Assembly (NCBI RefSeq): GCF_002294985.1 | Contig: NZ_NSGE01000014.1 | Span: 62,001-126,000, forward strand | Length of the DNA stretch: 64,000 bases | Direction of reading: 5' to 3' | From: Mesorhizobium sp. WSM3862 | GTDB taxonomy: Bacteria > Pseudomonadota > Alphaproteobacteria > Rhizobiales > Rhizobiaceae | Shown here: piece by piece, positions 32,246 through 41,244 of the stretch | Layout of the letters: each line of letters starts with the position of its first letter | Numbering within the stretch: the first letter of the stretch is position 1 | Made by a program: the position numbers and the translations under genes | The notes under the pieces: generated by a model | What the model saw: only the letters and a program-made list of their open reading frames with translations | Told to the model about the DNA's origin: nothing | The model's database searches: none

Positions 32246-33358
32246 CTATTTGAGGGCCACCGGAACGAGCTTGCCGTCGACCTTCCGCCACTCAAATACG
32301 ACGAAGCCCGGCTGCTTGATATCCCCTTTGTCGTCATAGGAGATGGTGCCAAGCACGGTCGGGATGGCCGCTCCCGAATGGAGATAGTCGGACGCCGCCT
32401 TCGGGTCGTCGACCTTGGCCTTGGCGATCGCCTCGGCGAGGATCTGGGTGGCGGCATAGGCATAGAGCGTGACGGCTTCAGTGGGCACGTTCTTCGCCTT
32501 CAGGTCGGCGACCGCGTCTTTTGCTTCGGGAAAGCTCGCCGGATCGGGGAAGGACGTCATCAGCGTGCCGGCCGCGCCATCGCCGCCGATGGCGCCGAAC
32601 TCGCTGTTGGATATGCCGTCGCCGCCCATCAGGACCGTCTTGACGCCCTGGTCGTGCATCTGGCGCACGATCAGGCCGGCCTCTGTGTGCTGGCCGCCGT
32701 AATAGACAAGGTCGGCGCCCGACTCCTTGATCTTGGCGACAAGCGCGCTGTAGTCCTTCTCGCCCGGGTTGATCTCCTCGCGCAGCACCTCCTTGCCGCC
32801 GCCGGAATTGTAGGCCTTGGCCATCTCGTCGGCGAGGCCCATGCCGGCCGTCGACTTGTCGTCGACGATCGCGACCTTCTTGCCGGCAAAACGCTCGAGC
32901 ACGAATTTCGCGGCGATGATGCCCTGCTGGTCGTCGCGGCCGCAGGCCCGGAACGCGTCCCATAGGCCTCGCTCAGTCACCATCGGGTTGGTGGCCGTGG
33001 GCGTGACGAAGAGCACGCCGTTTTCTGCATAAATCTCCGAGGCCGGAATGGTGACACCGGAATTGTAGTGGCCGACGACATAGTGCACGCCGTCGGCGAC
33101 GAACTTGTTGGCGACCGACACGCCCTGCTTGGGGTCGGAGACATCGTCGCCGACCGAGACGCTGAGCTTCTGACCGAGCACGCCGCCATTGGCGTTTATG
33201 CGCTGGATCGCCGTCTCGACGCCGACGCGGTACTGCTCGCCATAGGCGGCGTTCGGCCCCGACATCGGGCCGGCGACGCCGAGCACGATATCCGCCTTGG
33301 CGACGCCGGCGGCGGCGGCCATCAGGGCAGCAGTCATCAATCGCAGAATCATGCGCAT
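32246..33358 (-). CDS. Branched-chain amino-acid type (LivJ/LivK) substrate-binding protein
   Basis: A 370-residue periplasmic type I binding protein. The signal peptide ends near GVAKA-DIVLG. The family's features are present: GPMSGPNAAYGEQYRVGVETAIQRINANGG, VVGHYNSGVTIPASEIYAENGV, the hinge SPT-like FVTPTATNPMVTE and VAIVDDKSTAGMGLADEM. AAGGGG lies seven bases before the ATG at 33358; the ATG at 33364 is too close to it. No liv permease or ATPase genes are nearby, so it must work with distant components. It is downstream of the SHMT-like gene, separated by two hairpins. Confidence 0.9.
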   Translation of the reverse strand: MRMILRLMTAALMAAAAGVAKADIVLGVAGPMSGPNAAYGEQYRVGVETAIQRINANGGVLGQKLSVSVGDDVSDPKQGVSVANKFVADGVHYVVGHYNSGVTIPASEIYAENGVLFVTPTATNPMVTERGLWDAFRACGRDDQQGIIAAKFVLERFAGKKVAIVDDKSTAGMGLADEMAKAYNSGGGKEVLREEINPGEKDYSALVAKIKESGADLVYYGGQHTEAGLIVRQMHDQGVKTVLMGGDGISNSEFGAIGGDGAAGTLMTSFPDPASFPEAKDAVADLKAKNVPTEAVTLYAYAATQILAEAIAKAKVDDPKAASDYLHSGAAIPTVLGTISYDDKGDIKQPGFVVFEWRKVDGKLVPVALK

Positions 33359-33382
33359 GGTCATTCCCCTTTGTTGAAGAAG

Positions 33383-33435
33383 GCGGGCTTCTCGCCCGCG
33401 GCCCTTGCTTTTGACGAAGCGGGCTCCCTGCCCGC
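33383..33435. repeat. Tandem hairpins between the SHMT-like and binding-protein genes
   Basis: Two copies of GCGGGC-N5-GCCCGC (33383-33399 and 33419-33435) within imperfect direct repeats of about 36 bases. No T run follows, so they are more likely mRNA-processing or stabilising structures than terminators. Confidence 0.55.
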
Positions 33436-33447
33436 GGGTTCAGGCGC

Positions 33448-34770
33448 TCAGCTGACGAAATGCAGCTTCGTGAACCGGCGCCGGAATGCACTCACATCCG
33501 CCGCGACATCCTCCACGGCATCGTTGCCACGCAGTCCCCTGGCGATGAGGGCGGCAAGCTCGGGCATGTCCTTCTCCGTCATGCCCCAGCGCACGATCTC
33601 CGGCGTGCCGAAGCGCAGGCCGTTCATGTCGCCATCGACCGCCGTGACCGGCAGGCCGATGCCGCAGGTGAGGATGTTTGCACGCCTCAGCCGCTTCGCC
33701 GCCGCCTGGCCGCCGCCGAACTCCACCGCTTCGATGGCGAACTGGTGCGAGGCGGTGTGCCCCTTCGCGGTCGAGAACACCGGCAGGCCGCGCTCAGCCA
33801 GCGCGCTCGCCAGCGCCTTGGCGGTGCCGGCCATGGCGGCGGCATAGGCGCGGCCATGCGCCTTCCAGTCGAGCATGGTGATGGCCAGGGCGGCGGCCTT
33901 GGCGGCATCGAAATTGGCGGTCATGCCGGGAAAGGCGATGCGGTCGAGCTTTTCGGCGATCTCGGCGTCGTTGGTGACGATCAGCCCCGAAGGCGGCCCG
34001 CCGAGGCTCTTATAGGTGCTCATCGTCATCAGGTGGGCGCCCTCCTCCAGCGGCTGCTGCCAGGCCTGTCCGGCAATCATGCCGCAAAGATGCGCGGCAT
34101 CGAACAGCACCAGCGCACCGACCTCGTCGGCGATCGCCCTGATTTCCTGGATGGGATGCGGCAGCAGATTGAGGCTGCTGCCGATAGTGATCATCTTCGG
34201 CCCGATCTTAAGGGCAAGCGCGCGGAGCCTCTCGACATCGACCGTGTAGCCGCCGGCATCGACGGGCGCGGCATGGATCTCCAGCCCGTACAGACCGGCG
34301 CAGCCCGCCACATGATGCGTGACATGGCCGCCGATGGCGGGCGGCGGAGCGATGATGGCGTCGCCTGGCCGCGCCGCGACCATGAAAGCGTAGAGGTTGG
34401 CGATGGCGCCGGAAGGGACGCGGATTTCGGCATATTTCGCGCCGAAGACTTGCGCCGCAAGCTCGGCGGCGATGACCTCGATGCGTTCGACGCCCTCCAG
34501 CCCCATCTCGTATTTGTCGCCGGGATAGCCGAGCGACGGACGCGAGCCGAGCCGGGCGGCAAGCGCGGCCTCCGCCTTCGGGTTCATCACATTGGTCGCC
34601 GGATTGAGGTTGATGCAGTCGGCCTCGTGGATTTGCCGGTTGAGCGCGATGCCGTCCTCTATCGCGGCGAGCACGGCGTCGTTCCCCTGCCCGCTTGTGG
34701 CGGTCGCCAGCGCCTGGATAAAATCCTCGCAATGGGCGGGAACCCAGGGCCTGCGGGCAAGAGCGGTCAT
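33448..34770 (-). CDS. Serine hydroxymethyltransferase-like PLP enzyme
   Basis: A 440-residue fold-type I PLP enzyme related to GlyA but divergent. The substrate loop corresponding to GlyA's EGYPG...YYGG is SLGYPGDKYEMGLEGVERIE; the PLP-lysine region is MTMSTYKSLGGPPSGLIVTN (GlyA: THKTLRGPRGG), with Asp of VLFDAAHLCGMI pairing to the PLP nitrogen. Changes at several canonical GlyA positions suggest a different amino acid substrate, for example an alpha-substituted or beta-hydroxy amino acid. It is a paralogue, not the housekeeping enzyme. It is upstream of the orphan binding protein on one strand and divergent from the molybdenum-hydroxylase operon. Confidence 0.83.
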   Translation of the reverse strand: MTALARRPWVPAHCEDFIQALATATSGQGNDAVLAAIEDGIALNRQIHEADCINLNPATNVMNPKAEAALAARLGSRPSLGYPGDKYEMGLEGVERIEVIAAELAAQVFGAKYAEIRVPSGAIANLYAFMVAARPGDAIIAPPPAIGGHVTHHVAGCAGLYGLEIHAAPVDAGGYTVDVERLRALALKIGPKMITIGSSLNLLPHPIQEIRAIADEVGALVLFDAAHLCGMIAGQAWQQPLEEGAHLMTMSTYKSLGGPPSGLIVTNDAEIAEKLDRIAFPGMTANFDAAKAAALAITMLDWKAHGRAYAAAMAGTAKALASALAERGLPVFSTAKGHTASHQFAIEAVEFGGGQAAAKRLRRANILTCGIGLPVTAVDGDMNGLRFGTPEIVRWGMTEKDMPELAALIARGLRGNDAVEDVAADVSAFRRRFTKLHFVS

Positions 34771-34939
34771 CGAAGCCTCCCTGTTGCCGGATGCGATGTC
34801 CGGCTCGTCAGGGCATGGTGGAGGCTTGGCCGGCCGGGCGCAAACGAGTAGTTCTAGCGGCTAGGCTTAGAAAATTTAGGGGTAGGAATTAGGGCAATGC
34901 GCCTGACTTAGGTGGTGCAATGCAGGAAGCGGATGGTCA

Positions 34940-34960
34940 TTATAAGGAGAGTCTTTATAA
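34940..34960. promoter_or_regulatory. 21-base palindrome between the SHMT-like gene and the hydroxylase operon
   Basis: TTATAAGGA-GAG-TCTTTATAA, with arms identical except one base. It lies 35 bases before the molybdenum-hydroxylase operon in the divergent control region and is a likely operator; the cognate regulator is unknown. Confidence 0.55.
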
Positions 34961-34994
34961 CGGTCGATCTGATCATGACCACCAAGGGGAGACG

Positions 34995-35855
34995 ATGCGC
35001 TACATACGTCCGCAATCAATAGAAGAGGCCGCCGGCCTGTTGGCCAGCGCGGCCGGCCCGGCCGCGATCCTTGCCGGAGGCAGCGACCTTCTGGTGAGGA
35101 TGAAGGGCGGCTTCATCGAGCCCGAGCTGATCGTCGACATCAAGGCGATAGCGGGCCTTAGCGAAATCAAGGAAACGGCAGACGGCTTCAGCATCGGCGC
35201 CGCGGTGCCCTGCGCGGTGCTCGGCGAGAACGCGGCGCTGAAGAAGGCCTGGCCAGGCGTCGTCGAGGCGGCCAAGCTGATCGGCTCGAAGCAGGTGCAG
35301 GGACGCTGCACAATCGTCGGCAATCTCTGCAACGCCTCGCCCGCCGCCGACAGCGTGCCGGCGTTGGTGGCTGCCGGCGCCAAGGCTGTTGTTGCCGGGC
35401 CGAACGGCAGGCGCACGATTCCCGTGGAAGCCGTGCCGACCGGACCGGGCCGTACCTCGCTGGCCAAGGGGGAGATCATCGAGGCGATCCTGCTCGACAA
35501 GCGCGCGCCAAATGCGGGCGACGCCTATCAGCGCTTCATTCCGCGCACCGAGATGGACATCGCCGTGGTCAGCGCTGGCGTGAACCTGACGCTCGGCGAG
35601 GCGGGCGCGATCAAGTCGGCCCGCGTGGCGCTGGGCGCCGCGGCGCCCACGGTGCTGCTGGTCGAGGAGGCGGCCGAGGTGCTCGTCGGCTCGAAGCTGG
35701 ATGAGGCGACGCTGGAGCGGCTCGCCAAGATCTGCGCGGGCGCCTGCCGCCCGATCGACGACAAGCGCGGCACCATCGAATTCAGACGGAAAGTTGCGGG
35801 TGTGCTGGCGAAGCGTGTCGCCACCACCGCTTATGAGCGTGCAGGAGGCAAATGA
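34995..35855 (+). CDS. Molybdenum hydroxylase, FAD-binding subunit (CoxM/XdhB type)
   Basis: A 286-residue flavoprotein, the medium subunit of a xanthine-dehydrogenase-family enzyme. The FAD pyrophosphate motifs ILAGGSDLLVRMKGG (about residue 30) and TIVGNLCNASPAADSVPAL (about 105) are intact. It passes electrons from the Fe-S subunit to the acceptor. AGGGGAGACG precedes the ATG at 34995. It overlaps the Fe-S gene by four bases. Gene order medium-small-large is that of many CoxMSL-type enzymes. Confidence 0.92.
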   Translation: MRYIRPQSIEEAAGLLASAAGPAAILAGGSDLLVRMKGGFIEPELIVDIKAIAGLSEIKETADGFSIGAAVPCAVLGENAALKKAWPGVVEAAKLIGSKQVQGRCTIVGNLCNASPAADSVPALVAAGAKAVVAGPNGRRTIPVEAVPTGPGRTSLAKGEIIEAILLDKRAPNAGDAYQRFIPRTEMDIAVVSAGVNLTLGEAGAIKSARVALGAAAPTVLLVEEAAEVLVGSKLDEATLERLAKICAGACRPIDDKRGTIEFRRKVAGVLAKRVATTAYERAGGK

Positions 35856-36331
35856 TGGCCGGTGTAGCGGTTTCAACGACAATCAACGGCGATCACGTCG
35901 AATATCTTTGCCAGCCGGACGAGACGCTGCTCGACGTGCTGCGCGACCGGCTGGGACTGACCGGCGCCAAGGAAGGCTGCGGGACCGGCGACTGCGGCGC
36001 CTGCAGCGTCATCGTCGACAACCGGCTGGTGTGCTCCTGCCTGGTGCTCGGCGCCGAGGCGGAAGGCCGCCAGATCGAGACCATCGAAGGCATGGCGCAT
36101 GGCGACCAGCTGCATCCGCTGCAGCAGAAATTCCTCGAGCACGCCGCCTTGCAATGCGGCATCTGCACGCCAGGTTTTTTGATTGCGGCGAAGGATCTGC
36201 TCGAGAAGAACCCCTCCCCGACCGAGGAGGAAATCCGCTTCGGGCTCGCCGGCAATCTCTGCCGCTGCACCGGCTATGACAAGATCGTGCGCGCCGTCCA
36301 GGACGCGGCAAACGTGATGAAGGGAGCCTGA
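35852..36331 (+). CDS. Molybdenum hydroxylase, [2Fe-2S] subunit (CoxS/XdhC-small type)
   Basis: A 159-residue two-domain iron-sulphur protein. The plant-ferredoxin-type cluster is bound by GCGTGDCGACSV and a later CSC; the second, helical cluster by CGICTPGF and CRCTGYDKI. It relays electrons from the molybdenum site to FAD. The ATG overlaps the stop of the FAD subunit gene and the large subunit starts one base after its own stop, so stoichiometric co-expression is likely. Confidence 0.94.
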   Translation: MMAGVAVSTTINGDHVEYLCQPDETLLDVLRDRLGLTGAKEGCGTGDCGACSVIVDNRLVCSCLVLGAEAEGRQIETIEGMAHGDQLHPLQQKFLEHAALQCGICTPGFLIAAKDLLEKNPSPTEEEIRFGLAGNLCRCTGYDKIVRAVQDAANVMKGA

Positions 36332-36332
36332 G

Positions 36333-38597
36333 ATGAATTTCGATCCGCGCTACTCGGGACGCAGCTTCTCATCTGTCGGCACGCGCCCCCTCCGCCCCGA
36401 CGGCGTCGACAAGGTGACGGGACGCGCCCGCTACGGCGCCGACTTCAACATGGCCGGGCAGCTGGTCGGCCGTGTGCTTCGCAGCCCGCACGCCCACGCG
36501 ATCATCAAGAAGATCGACACCTCGAAAGCCGAAAAGCTCGCCGGCGTGAAGGCGGTGATCACGGCGAAAGACCTGCCGGACCTGACCGATGGCGATGCCG
36601 GCATGTTCGACACCCTCGACAATTGCATGGCGCGCAAGAAGGCGCTCTATGACGGCCATGCCGTGGCCGCGGTGGCGGCGATCGACGCCCGCACCGCCAG
36701 GCAGGCGCTGAAGCTGATCGAGGTCGACTATGAGGTGCTGCCGCATGTGACCGACGTCGACGAGGCGATGCAGCACCACGCCCCGCTCATCAACGACGCC
36801 ATCTTCACCGAGGGGCTGGAGGAAAAGCCGGTCAAGCCGTCCAACGTCTCCAAGCGCACGCAATACGGCCATGGCGACGTCCACCAGGGTTTTGCCCAGG
36901 CCGATTTCGTCGTCGAGCGCTCCTTCAAGACCGAGCAGACGCATCAGGGCTATATCGAGCCGCATGCCTGCGTGGCGAGCGTCAATCCCGACGGCACGGC
37001 CGATCTCTGGGTCTGCACGCAAGGCCATTTCGTCTACCGGCAGCATTGCGCCCAGCTGCTTGGCCTCGAAGTTTCGAAGCTGCGCGTCACCTCTTCCGAG
37101 ATCGGCGGCGGCTTCGGCGGCAAGACCCATGTCTGGGCCGAGCCGGTGGCGCTGGCCCTGTCGCGCAAGGCAGGCCGCCCGGTGAAGCTGGTGATGACCC
37201 GGGACGAGGTGTTCCGCGCCTCGGGGCCAACCAGCGCCACCTCGATCGACGTCAAGATCGGCGCGAGGAAGGACGGCACGATCACCGCCGCCGAAGCGAC
37301 GCTGCGCTACACCTGCGGCCCCTATGCCGGCATGTGGGCGGAGATCGGCGCCATGACGGCATTCGCCTGCTACAAGCTGGAGAACGTCAAGACCGTCGGC
37401 TATGAGGTGCTGGTCAACCGGCCGAAGACCGCGGCCTATCGCGCGCCCTCGGCGCCGATGGCGGCGTTCGCGGTGGAAAGCGCTGTCGACGAGCTCGCCA
37501 AGGAGATCGGCATCGATCCGGTCGAGTTCCGCATCAAGAACGCGGCGCAGGAAGGCACCCGCGCCTCCTACGGCCCGGTCTACGGCCCGATCGGCATCGG
37601 ACCGACGCTCGAGGCGGTCAAGGAGCACCCGCATATGCGCGCGCCGCTGGCTCAGAACCAGGGCCGCGGCATGGCCTGCGGCTTCTGGTTCAACTTCGGC
37701 GGCCAGACCTGCACCGACTTGAACATCGGCATGGACGGCACGGTGTCGCTCGCCGTCGGCACGGTGGATGTGGGCGGTTCCCGCGCGTCGCTGTCGCTGG
37801 TGGCGGCGGAGGAGCTCGGCATCGACTACAGCCAGGTCAAGGCGATCGTCGCCGACACTTCCAGCCTAGGTTACAACGACATGACCGACGGCAGCCGCGG
37901 CACCTTCTCCTCCTCGATGGCGACCATCTCGGCCGCCCGCAACGCCATCAAGGTGCTGCGCGAGCGCGCCGCGCAGATGTGGGACATCTCGGTCGACGAC
38001 GTTGCCTGGGAAAAAGGCCATGCGGTCGCCAAGGGCGAGAAGCACGGCAATCTCGGCAAGCTGTCGCTGAAGGAGATCGCCGCACAGTCCGGCAAGACCG
38101 GCGGGCCGATCGCCGGCCATAGCGAGCTCGTCGCCGACGGCGCGGGCGTCTCCTTCGCCACCCATATCTGCGACGTCGAGGTCGATCCCGAGACCGGCTC
38201 GACCAGGGTGATCCGCTACACGGTGGTGCAGGATGCAGGCAAAGCGGTGCACCCGACCTATGTCGAGGGCCAGTACCAAGGCGGTGCCGCGCAAGGCATC
38301 GGCTGGGCGCTCAACGAGGAGTATATCTACGGCAAGGACGGGCGGCTGCAGAACCCAGGCTTCCTCGACTACCGCATCCCGGTGTGCTCCGACCTGCCGA
38401 TGATCGACACGCAGATCCTGGAAATCCCCAACCCCAACCACCCCTACGGGGTGCGCGGCGTCGGCGAGACCTCGATCGTGCCGCCGCTGGCGGCGATCGC
38501 CAATGCGGTGTCGAACGCGGTGGGCGTGCGCATGAGCCACATCCCGATGTCGCCGCCGCGGATTCTTGCCGCGCTCGAGGCCGAACGGGAAGGCTAG
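36333..38597 (+). CDS. Molybdenum hydroxylase, molybdopterin-binding catalytic subunit
   Basis: A 754-residue large subunit that hydroxylates its substrate at the Mo centre. Molybdopterin contacts include GGGFGGKTHVWAEPVALALS (about residue 255) and YRAPSAPMAAFAVESAVDELA (about 370); the base-catalyst Glu is in VRGVGETSIVPPLAAIANAV (about 715). It lacks the CO-dehydrogenase AYRCSFR loop, so it is not a CO oxidiser. Substrate is unknown; 4-hydroxybenzoyl-CoA-reductase-like, nicotinate-like or purine-type activities all remain possible. Third gene of the operon, followed 60 bases later by a MoaD/ThiS-like protein. Confidence 0.93.
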   Translation: MNFDPRYSGRSFSSVGTRPLRPDGVDKVTGRARYGADFNMAGQLVGRVLRSPHAHAIIKKIDTSKAEKLAGVKAVITAKDLPDLTDGDAGMFDTLDNCMARKKALYDGHAVAAVAAIDARTARQALKLIEVDYEVLPHVTDVDEAMQHHAPLINDAIFTEGLEEKPVKPSNVSKRTQYGHGDVHQGFAQADFVVERSFKTEQTHQGYIEPHACVASVNPDGTADLWVCTQGHFVYRQHCAQLLGLEVSKLRVTSSEIGGGFGGKTHVWAEPVALALSRKAGRPVKLVMTRDEVFRASGPTSATSIDVKIGARKDGTITAAEATLRYTCGPYAGMWAEIGAMTAFACYKLENVKTVGYEVLVNRPKTAAYRAPSAPMAAFAVESAVDELAKEIGIDPVEFRIKNAAQEGTRASYGPVYGPIGIGPTLEAVKEHPHMRAPLAQNQGRGMACGFWFNFGGQTCTDLNIGMDGTVSLAVGTVDVGGSRASLSLVAAEELGIDYSQVKAIVADTSSLGYNDMTDGSRGTFSSSMATISAARNAIKVLRERAAQMWDISVDDVAWEKGHAVAKGEKHGNLGKLSLKEIAAQSGKTGGPIAGHSELVADGAGVSFATHICDVEVDPETGSTRVIRYTVVQDAGKAVHPTYVEGQYQGGAAQGIGWALNEEYIYGKDGRLQNPGFLDYRIPVCSDLPMIDTQILEIPNPNHPYGVRGVGETSIVPPLAAIANAVSNAVGVRMSHIPMSPPRILAALEAEREG

Positions 38598-38659
38598 CAT
38601 GCTGAAAAGCGCGAAGCGGTTTTCAGCTCACGTCAGGGTCCAATGAGGATCAGGCGATA

Positions 38660-38905
38660 ATGGTCCAAGTCACGCTCTGGGGCTCGCTCAGCGCCGCCGC
38701 CGGAGGCAAGGACAAGCTCGACATCGAGGCCAAGGACATAAGGGAACTGTTCCGCAAGCTTGCGGAACAGCATCCCGCCTTCGAACCCCTGCTCGATCGC
38801 GGCATCGCGGTCGCGATCGACGGGACGATCTATCGCGACACGTGGTCGAAGGAACTGCCGCCGGGGGCGGAGATTTTTTTGCTGCCGCGGCTGGCGGGGG
38901 GATAG
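38660..38905 (+). CDS. MoaD/ThiS-family sulphur-carrier-like protein
   Basis: An 81-residue beta-grasp protein (VTLWGSLSAAAGGKDKLDIEA, LFRKLAEQHPAFEPLL, ELPPGAEIFLLPRLAGG) with the C-terminal Gly-Gly that is thiocarboxylated in MoaD and ThiS. It lies on the same strand directly after a molybdenum-hydroxylase operon, so it may serve cofactor sulphuration or molybdopterin supply for that enzyme; the canonical moaD-moaE pair is not here. The assignment of fold and GG tail is firm, the role is inference. Confidence 0.85.
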   Translation: MVQVTLWGSLSAAAGGKDKLDIEAKDIRELFRKLAEQHPAFEPLLDRGIAVAIDGTIYRDTWSKELPPGAEIFLLPRLAGG

Positions 38906-38954
38906 GCGGAGCGGCGGACCGCCCTTGCCTGTTCGCCGGACTTCGCGCTGAGCC

Positions 38955-39506
38955 TCACCCCTTTTTGACAGAGCCGGCAGTGACCTCATCCTTGTGCGCG
39001 GCAAAGGCTTCCAGGACCTCGGTCTTTTCGGCCTTCGGAACCTTGAAGCGGTCGAGCGTCCGCCCCAGTTCCGCTGCGACCTCGTCGAATTCGGCGGGAG
39101 AAATCTTCAGGTCCTTGTGGGCCTCCTCGAGGCCGAGCGGCGTCGCGCCCGGCTCGGTGGCCACGAACTTGAAGGGGCCGCCGGAAACATCGCACACCCA
39201 CAGCGTACGCATGAACTTGAGGCCTGGCAGCCGTTCGAGGTTCTTGGTGTGCCATTTGCGCAGTTGCGGGTTCTTGGACTTCTTGCCGACGATGGGGTTT
39301 TTCACGACGGCGTCGCTGAAGTGATCGACCACGGCTGCGATGGCGAACACGCCTCCCAACCGATCGTATAGACTCTTGTCCGGCGCGGTCTGCTTGGTCT
39401 GCGCCAGCGCATCGCCGGCGGGCAACATGGCGGTCGACGCGGCCGCCGCCGCCAGCACGGCGACGACGCTTCGTCTCGAAAGAGAGGTCGAAACAGCCGT
39501 TTTCAT
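38955..39506 (-). CDS. Exported group 1 truncated haemoglobin
   Basis: A 183-residue protein. An N-terminal twin-arginine-like signal (LSRRSVVAVLAAAAASTAML, cleavage near ALA) precedes a truncated globin: SLYDRLGGVFAIAAVVDHFSDAVV (helices A/B), NPQLRKWHTKNLERLPGLKFMRTLW (C-E), and the proximal His in LEEAHKDLKISPAEFDEVAAEL. GGAGGTACCAGAG precedes the ATG at 39506. Truncated globins bind O2 or NO and are normally cytoplasmic; a signal peptide on one is unusual, implying periplasmic haem chemistry. Confidence 0.86.
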   Translation of the reverse strand: MKTAVSTSLSRRSVVAVLAAAAASTAMLPAGDALAQTKQTAPDKSLYDRLGGVFAIAAVVDHFSDAVVKNPIVGKKSKNPQLRKWHTKNLERLPGLKFMRTLWVCDVSGGPFKFVATEPGATPLGLEEAHKDLKISPAEFDEVAAELGRTLDRFKVPKAEKTEVLEAFAAHKDEVTAGSVKKG

Positions 39507-39726
39507 CTCTGGTACCTCCGTTGGGCCAGAGCCGGCCGCTCTGGCGGCTTCAATGCGTGATTGCGGGACATATGCACTTTGCCTCAAACGGCATCGTATG
39601 AGGAACTAACGAAACTGCGCCCGAAATATTCCTCAGGCGGACCGGCAGCCAGGGGTCTATTCACGATGGCTAAAATTTTGCGTGACGGAGACGGATACAT
39701 AAACGGCGTCGCGCGTTAATGCGCCT

Positions 39727-41244
39727 ATGGCTGACGGGCTTTTCCGTGAATCGTGGCCTCGCGGAAACGGCGAGATGGCGCGATTCATTCGTGAATATCC
39801 CTGGTCGGAAAGCCCGCTCGGGCCGATCGAGACATGGACGCTCAGCCTGAGGACGACGGTCGACCTGATGCTCGCCGCCGAAGCCCAGATCGTGCTTTTC
39901 TGCGGGCCGGAGTTTGTCGCGCTCTACAATGACGCGTACGCGCCGACTATTGGCGACAAGCATCCGCGCGCGCTCGGCCGTCCCGCCGAGGAAAACTGGT
40001 CCGAGCTCTGGACCGACCTCGAGCCGCTGCTGCGCGGCGTTCTCGAAACCGGCGAAACCTTCTCGGCCAGGGACCGGCCTTTCTACATCGAACGATCCGG
40101 CCTGGTCGGCGAGACGGTCTATTTCGACATCTCCTATTCCGCGGTGCGGGCACAGGACGGCACGGTCGAAGCCGTGCTCTGCATCGTTTCGGAGACCACG
40201 GCCCGGGTGCTGGCGGCAGCAAAGGTGCGCGAAAGCGAGCAGCGGTTTCGCGCGCTGGTCAATGCCAGCTCCGACGTGGTTTACCGGATGAGCCCGGACT
40301 GGCAGGAAATGCATGAGCTGGACGGCCGCGGCTTCCTGTCGAGCGCCCAGGGGCCGGCGATCCGCTGGCGCGACGAATACCTGTTCCCGGAAGACCAGGC
40401 GAGCATCCAGGCGGCGATCGAGCGCGCCATCATGGAGCGCGGCGTGTTCGAGCTCGAGCACAGGGTGCGGCGCGCCGACGGGTCCGCCGGCTGGACCACC
40501 TCACGGGCAATCCCGATCGTCGATGACATTGGCAGCATCCTGGAATGGTTCGGCATGGCCGCCGACATCACCGAAAAACGGGCGAGCGAACAGCAGATCC
40601 AACTCTTGATGCGCGAGGTGAACCACCGCGTCAAAAACCAGTACGCCGTGATCCTTTCCATGATCCGCGAGACGAGCAAACGCGCGACGGACCCGCGCGC
40701 GTTCGAACACCAGATCCGCGAACGCATCATGGCGCTGTCGCGCTCGCACGACCTCTTGGTGCTCAACGACTGGCGCGGCGCAGGCATGGCCGACCTTGTG
40801 CGCGAACATTTGCGGCCGTTCGGACACGAAGAGCGCATCTCGCCATGCGGGCCGGACGTGACGCTGCGGCTGAACGCGGTGCAGAACATCGGCATGGCGC
40901 TGCATGAGCTGGGCACCAACGCGACGAAATACGGCGCCCTGGCCGGCGACGCCGGAACCGTGCGAATGGACTGGCGGGTAGCCCCGGCCCCCGAAGGCAG
41001 CGACTTCGAGCTGGTCTGGGAGGAACATTTTTCCGAACCTGCCGCGGCCGCCGATGCCAAGCCGCACAAAGGCTTCGGCAGCGTCGTTCTCCAACGCGTC
41101 GTCCCCACCAGCCTCTCCGGCAGCGCCTCCATGGAACGGCTGCCCGGCCTCGTTCGCTGGACGCTCTCGGCGCCGCTCGCCAACGTGGTTGTCGCCCGCG
41201 GGGCGGAGCTGGACGGCGATGAGCAGATCGCCGGGCTGACGTGA
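39727..41244 (+). CDS. HWE-family sensor histidine kinase with PAS domains
   Basis: A 505-residue cytoplasmic sensor. Residues about 25-160 are a PAS/GAF-like sensory region (SPLGPIETWTLSLRTTVDLML), residues about 170-285 a PAS domain with PAC (FRALVNASSDVVYRMSPDW, GSILEWFGMAADITEKRASEQ), and the rest the HWE kinase: phospho-acceptor EVNHRVKNQYAVILSMI, N box ALHELGTNATKYGAL and the family-defining WEE in FELVWEEHF. No response regulator gene adjoins, so the partner is elsewhere. No membrane segment, so the signal is internal. Convergent with nothing for 500 bases downstream. Confidence 0.92.
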   Translation: MADGLFRESWPRGNGEMARFIREYPWSESPLGPIETWTLSLRTTVDLMLAAEAQIVLFCGPEFVALYNDAYAPTIGDKHPRALGRPAEENWSELWTDLEPLLRGVLETGETFSARDRPFYIERSGLVGETVYFDISYSAVRAQDGTVEAVLCIVSETTARVLAAAKVRESEQRFRALVNASSDVVYRMSPDWQEMHELDGRGFLSSAQGPAIRWRDEYLFPEDQASIQAAIERAIMERGVFELEHRVRRADGSAGWTTSRAIPIVDDIGSILEWFGMAADITEKRASEQQIQLLMREVNHRVKNQYAVILSMIRETSKRATDPRAFEHQIRERIMALSRSHDLLVLNDWRGAGMADLVREHLRPFGHEERISPCGPDVTLRLNAVQNIGMALHELGTNATKYGALAGDAGTVRMDWRVAPAPEGSDFELVWEEHFSEPAAAADAKPHKGFGSVVLQRVVPTSLSGSASMERLPGLVRWTLSAPLANVVVARGAELDGDEQIAGLT

